In this document: in pieces, positions 60,799-64,000 of the stretch
Layout of the letters: each line of letters opens with the position of its first letter
How positions within the stretch are numbered: position 1 is the stretch's first letter
From: Pseudomonadota bacterium
GTDB lineage: Bacteria > Pseudomonadota > Gammaproteobacteria > Burkholderiales > Ferrovaceae
Reading direction: 5' to 3'
Assembly: GCA_021796835.1 (NCBI GenBank)
Contig: JAKABO010000002.1
Location: 60,659-124,658, forward strand
Length of the DNA: 64,000 nt
Program-made: the position numbers and the translations under genes
Notes under the pieces: generated by a model
Databases searched by the model: none
Told to the model about the DNA's origin: nothing
Seen by the model: only the letters and a program-made list of their open reading frames with translations

Positions 60799-61596
60799 AT
60801 GGACCTGTTGACGGTCACCTCCACGCAGTGGGATGCCTGGATCGCACAGTTTTTTCTCCCTCTGGCACGAATTTTGTCCGTATTGGCCACGGCGCCCGTG
60901 CTGGGACAATCGCCCGCGCCGGCACAGGTTCGGATTGGTCTTGGCCTGGTCCTGACCCTGATCATTGCGCCGGCCCTTCCGCCCGCCCATTCCTCCGTGA
61001 GTCTGGTTTCGCCCGAAGGTGTGGTGCTTCTGCTGGAGCAGGTGGGGATTGGTCTCATCCTGGGTTTTTGCCTGAACGTCGTTTTTGCGGCAGTGACCAT
61101 GGCCGGAGACATGATGGGACTGCAAATGGGGCTGGGCTTCGCCAGTTTCTACGATCCTGCTCATGCGACTTTCCGACCCTTGGTCGGACAGTTCTTGACG
61201 ATTCTTTTTACGCTGATTTTTCTTTCCATGGACGGACATTTGCTGGTCATCGATGCATTGGCCGACAGTTTTCGGCAAATCCCCCTGGATCCTGCCTTGC
61301 AATTCGATTCTCAGGGGTGGCAAACCGGGCTGGTCTGGGCGGGGTCGCTGTTCGTGGATGCGTTGCGCCTGTCCTTGCCTGTACTGGCGGCTTTGCTGGT
61401 CACCAATCTGGGGCTGGGCGTATTGACGCGCGCGGCTCCCCAGTTGAATCTTTTTGCAGTAGGCTTTCCGTTGACCCTGGCGGTGGGGTTCATCGTGCTG
61501 GACTTCTCATTGCCTGTCCTGCCGGTTCTGGCGGAACGGATGATTCGTTCCGGTATCGAGATGGGGCTGCGAATGACCGCCGGGTTGCTGCATTGA
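60799..61596 (+). CDS. fliR: Flagellar type III export core protein FliR
   Basis: 265 aa from the ATG at 60799; TTG at 60793, overlapping fliQ, is also possible. It has six or so TM helices; conserved parts are LARILSVLATAPVLGQSPAPAQVRIGLG, GLILGFCLNVVFAAVTMAGDMMGLQMGLGF and LLVTNLGLGVLTRAAPQLNLFAVGFPL. It is the last gene of the fliF-fliR operon and converges on flgL with 16 bp between stops. Confidence 0.96.
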   Translation: MDLLTVTSTQWDAWIAQFFLPLARILSVLATAPVLGQSPAPAQVRIGLGLVLTLIIAPALPPAHSSVSLVSPEGVVLLLEQVGIGLILGFCLNVVFAAVTMAGDMMGLQMGLGFASFYDPAHATFRPLVGQFLTILFTLIFLSMDGHLLVIDALADSFRQIPLDPALQFDSQGWQTGLVWAGSLFVDALRLSLPVLAALLVTNLGLGVLTRAAPQLNLFAVGFPLTLAVGFIVLDFSLPVLPVLAERMIRSGIEMGLRMTAGLLH

Positions 61597-61612
61597 CTTT
61601 GGGAAAATTCGA

Positions 61613-62863
61613 TCAGCGCAGATAGTTGAACAGGGACAGACTGGAGATGGAAGTGAAGGACTGCATGGCGGCCTGCAAACTGAGTTTTTCCTGAGACAGG
61701 AGACTGAGGGCCGAAGTGTAATTGGTGTCCTGTATCTGGGATATGGTCGACTGATACTGAATGTTCAGACTGTTTTCTGTCGCCGTCAGGTTGGTCAGCG
61801 TGCTGAGGTTGGTCCCCAGGGTGACATTGCCGGTCAGGATGGCATTGAGTCCCTGATTCAGATTTCCTTCGGCGGTCTGGAGTTGCTGGGTGAAATTGCT
61901 GGCCGCCGTAGGGTTTCCCGCCGGTAAGGGCGTGTTGAGCAGATTGATGAGGTTTTGTATGGTCTGAAAAATGGGGACATGGGTGCTCGGCGCGATGTTG
62001 AAACTGTCTCCGTTGGCCGGTTGACCCTGGATGTTGAACTGGATGCCGTTGAAACCGATGGTTTGACCGCTGGTGTAGGGTTGGTTGGGCGATGGAAGGC
62101 TGGCGGGAGGCAGGGCTGCGCCACTGGCGTCCGTGCCGGATACCGTGTAGGTCGTGACCCCGCCGGTGATGCTGAAAGTCAGTGTGTAATGGTTGCCCTG
62201 CTGGGTGGGAGTAGGCGGTGGGGAGGCCAGGCCGCCCTGACTGATGGCGCCAGAACCCGCATTGCTGGAAGAGTTGCTGGTGACGAAGTATCCATTCCCA
62301 TTGGGAATGTTCATGAACAGGTCGGCTCCGTTGACGTTGGTGGGCATGCTGCGCCCATCGGCCACCTGCATCTGTTGCTGTCCACTGTTGCCCTGATATT
62401 GTACCCCGCTCGAGGTGACGACAAAGGGCTTGGTGGATCCTTTGGTGCCTGAAAACAGATAGTTTCCCGTTCCATCCTGACTGTTGGCCAGCCCGATCAG
62501 TTGGGTGAGTTGCTGCTGGAGGGTGGTGGCCAGAGTCTGTCGGTTGGAATCGTTGAGGGACGCATTATTGGCTGAGATGGCGGTGGACTGGACGTTTTGT
62601 ACCAGGGTTGTGATGCTCTGCAGGACGCTGGAGGCCATGGACATCTGGTTCTGGGCAGCGGTGATATTGTTCTGATATTGGGTATTCATGCCGGCAGCCT
62701 GCGTCAGATCGATGACCTGGGCGGCGCCGGCGGGATTGTCTGCCGGGGTGTTGATCCGTTTTCCAGAAGACAGTTGCAACTGGGTATTGAGCAGGGCCGA
62801 CTGCTGCTGGTTCATGGTCTGGATGCTGGTATCGTAATAGGTGTTGGTACTGATGCGGACCAT
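61613..62863 (-). CDS. flgL: Hook-filament junction protein FlgL
   Basis: 416 aa. N-terminal D0/D1 helices (MVRISTNTYYDTSIQTMNQQQSALL, LQLSSGKRINTPADNPAGAAQVIDL) and C-terminal helices (YTSALSLLSQEKLSLQAAMQSFTSISSLSLFNYL) are flagellin-like. The middle is Gly/Ser/Asn/Gln-rich and larger than in E. coli FlgL (317 aa). It is the second junction layer, laid on FlgK. It starts 11 bp after flgK, with GGAGG upstream. Confidence 0.95.
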   Translation of the reverse strand: MVRISTNTYYDTSIQTMNQQQSALLNTQLQLSSGKRINTPADNPAGAAQVIDLTQAAGMNTQYQNNITAAQNQMSMASSVLQSITTLVQNVQSTAISANNASLNDSNRQTLATTLQQQLTQLIGLANSQDGTGNYLFSGTKGSTKPFVVTSSGVQYQGNSGQQQMQVADGRSMPTNVNGADLFMNIPNGNGYFVTSNSSSNAGSGAISQGGLASPPPTPTQQGNHYTLTFSITGGVTTYTVSGTDASGAALPPASLPSPNQPYTSGQTIGFNGIQFNIQGQPANGDSFNIAPSTHVPIFQTIQNLINLLNTPLPAGNPTAASNFTQQLQTAEGNLNQGLNAILTGNVTLGTNLSTLTNLTATENSLNIQYQSTISQIQDTNYTSALSLLSQEKLSLQAAMQSFTSISSLSLFNYLR

Positions 62864-62874
62864 GACGTCCTCCT

Positions 62875-64000
62875 TTAGTTGAGCATACCGAGGACGGTGG
62901 AAAACATGGTGTTGGACACTTGGATGGCTTTTCCGGCGGCCTGGTAGGCTTGCTGAAATTGAATCAGGTTGGCTGCTTCCTCGTTCAGGTTGACCCCCGA
63001 GATGGATTGTTGGCTCTGGGTCGTCTGGCTGACCAGGTTGGCCTGGGCGGTGGACTGGACTTGCAGTTGACTGGTCTGCGTCCCTACCTGACTGACCAAC
63101 TGGGCGTAGGCCCCTGAAAAACTGGTGGTTCCGCCCAGCAAGGTGTTCTGGGCTTGCAGCGCGCCCAGGGCCACGGCATTGTTGCCGTCCGTGCTCGCAC
63201 CGGTGTTGGCGCTGATGGTGAAAACGTCATTGGTCTGCGGCGTTCCGTTCAGGGTGGCGCTCCATCCGTTGTAACTGATCGTTCCGCCGGGGTTATAGGG
63301 GACGCCAGTGGCAAGCGTCGTTCCCGTGGTGCTGTCTGCGACGGTGTAGGTTGTGGGACTGGTGAAGGTGAGGGTGACCGTGTCCTGCAGATTCGGGTTG
63401 AGGGGGAGGCCCGAGGTGACGGCAGGTGCGGACAAACTCCCGGTTCCGATGTTGCTCGCGGAGGCATTGCCTTGAACGGGAATGGCGGCAGCAATTTTTG
63501 TGGGATCGGTGAGTGTGACCCTCAAATTCTGGGCCCCATTGATGGTGGGTTCGATCAGATAACTGTTCCCAGCATTGGGCGTGGCTGAGACGTTCAGGGA
63601 AATTCCGTCGACGCTCATGGGCATCGTGCTGCTGGTGGTGGTCGTGTGGTCGGACAGTCGCGTCAGGGTGTACTGGCTCCCGTTATAGGACAGGGTGTAA
63701 TTGCTCCCCGTCAATGCACTGGCCTGGGTGATGGTCGCGCTGACCGTGGCGGTCCCCGTATTGGCCTGGTTGGCGATGACCACCGGCGAAGCAATGTGGA
63801 ACAGCGGGGTGCCCAGGGCGCCGTTGAGATCCTGACCCTGAAGTTGCTGGGTATTGATGGCCATGCCCAGACCGGTGGCGATCAATCCCAACTGGCTCTG
63901 GGTCGGAACCAGACTTTGATTCTGAAAGGCCATCAACCCGCCCAGATTCCCCCCCTGAATGCTGCTGGAAGGGAGGCGAAGGGTGGCGCCGAGATCGGAA
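62875..64000 (-). CDS. flgK: Hook-filament junction protein FlgK (5' end beyond the window)
   Basis: C-terminal 375 or so residues; the frame stays open to the window edge, beyond the internal ATG used in the ORF track. It contains GGNLGGLMAFQNQSLVPTQSQLGLIATGLGMAIN, the hallmark block of FlgK, and ends with ISGVNLNEEAANLIQFQQAYQAAGKAIQVSNTMFSTVLGML, the D0 helix common to rod/hook proteins. The part between is Thr/Ser/Asn-rich and extended. It forms the first junction layer on the hook. FlgN (38322-38753) is its chaperone. Confidence 0.96.
   Translation of the reverse strand, partial: SDLGATLRLPSSSIQGGNLGGLMAFQNQSLVPTQSQLGLIATGLGMAINTQQLQGQDLNGALGTPLFHIASPVVIANQANTGTATVSATITQASALTGSNYTLSYNGSQYTLTRLSDHTTTTSSTMPMSVDGISLNVSATPNAGNSYLIEPTINGAQNLRVTLTDPTKIAAAIPVQGNASASNIGTGSLSAPAVTSGLPLNPNLQDTVTLTFTSPTTYTVADSTTGTTLATGVPYNPGGTISYNGWSATLNGTPQTNDVFTISANTGASTDGNNAVALGALQAQNTLLGGTTSFSGAYAQLVSQVGTQTSQLQVQSTAQANLVSQTTQSQQSISGVNLNEEAANLIQFQQAYQAAGKAIQVSNTMFSTVLGMLN

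Noticed and set aside
1-64000. Search by eye for tRNA/rRNA genes, CRISPR arrays, IS elements and sigma-54 boxes
   Set aside because: No cloverleaf-type sequences, regularly spaced repeats, transposase genes or clear TGGCAC-N5-TTGC sites were recognised; a computed search could still find weak cases.

Overview
The window reads as a chromosomal segment of a motile proteobacterium, most likely a betaproteobacterium of the iron/sulfur-oxidising kind (Nitrosomonadales-like). The basis is the gap-pgk-pyk-purC series divergent from a CbbR-type LysR gene, the FlhDC-controlled flagellar system combined with FlhF and an FlhG-like protein, the fla gene order, and a thiosulfate dehydrogenase (TsdBA-like) operon. 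Genus cannot be assigned by reading alone. No rRNA, tRNA, CRISPR array, IS element or prophage was found. Coding density is very high, with many 4-bp gene overlaps.

Region 1 (1-9.1 kb, accessory energy metabolism and metals): a heavy-metal RND pump, then a minus-strand operon encoding a Tat-exported protein, a ModA-type binding protein, a dihaem cytochrome (TsdB-like), a dihaem TsdA-like thiosulfate dehydrogenase and a NarL-type response regulator. A sensor kinase gene diverges from the operon head. I infer that kinase and regulator form a pair controlling periplasmic sulfur-compound oxidation.

Region 2 (9.1-22.6 kb, housekeeping): purC, pyk, pgk and gap on the minus strand, with a clear rho-independent terminator after gap; cbbR, rsmE, argA and yggX on the plus strand; phoU and rpiA on the minus strand; then ilvA translationally coupled to an unusual secreted calcineurin-phosphoesterase/ChaN fusion protein.

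Region 3 (22.6-64 kb, motility): one almost unbroken flagellar-chemotaxis island. Minus strand: flhDC-motAB-cheV-cheV-cheY-cheZ-cheA. Plus strand: flhB-flhA-flhF-flhG-like-fliA-motC-motD. Then flgM-flgN (minus), a ParA-like ATPase with a coiled-coil membrane protein and a diguanylate cyclase, fliC-flaG-fliD-fliS-fliT, a FliK-like protein, a FlhB C-terminal paralogue, a YcgR-type PilZ brake, fliE (minus), fliF-G-H-I-J-K-L-M-N-O-P-Q-R, and flgL-flgK (minus, flgK cut by the window end).

Regulation: sites matching the sigma-28 consensus (TAAAGTTT-N11-GCCGATAA) with the exact 11-nt spacer occur before fliC, flgM and motA, more weakly before the first cheV, and as a 16/16 match upstream of the master-regulator operon flhDC. 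The last implies late-to-early feedback or a sigma-28-made small RNA. Other points of interest are the degenerate nucleotide site of the FlhG-like protein, the MotAB plus MotCD double stator set, tandem CheV genes without CheW nearby, and the uncharacterised ParA/coiled-coil pair embedded between flgM and fliC.
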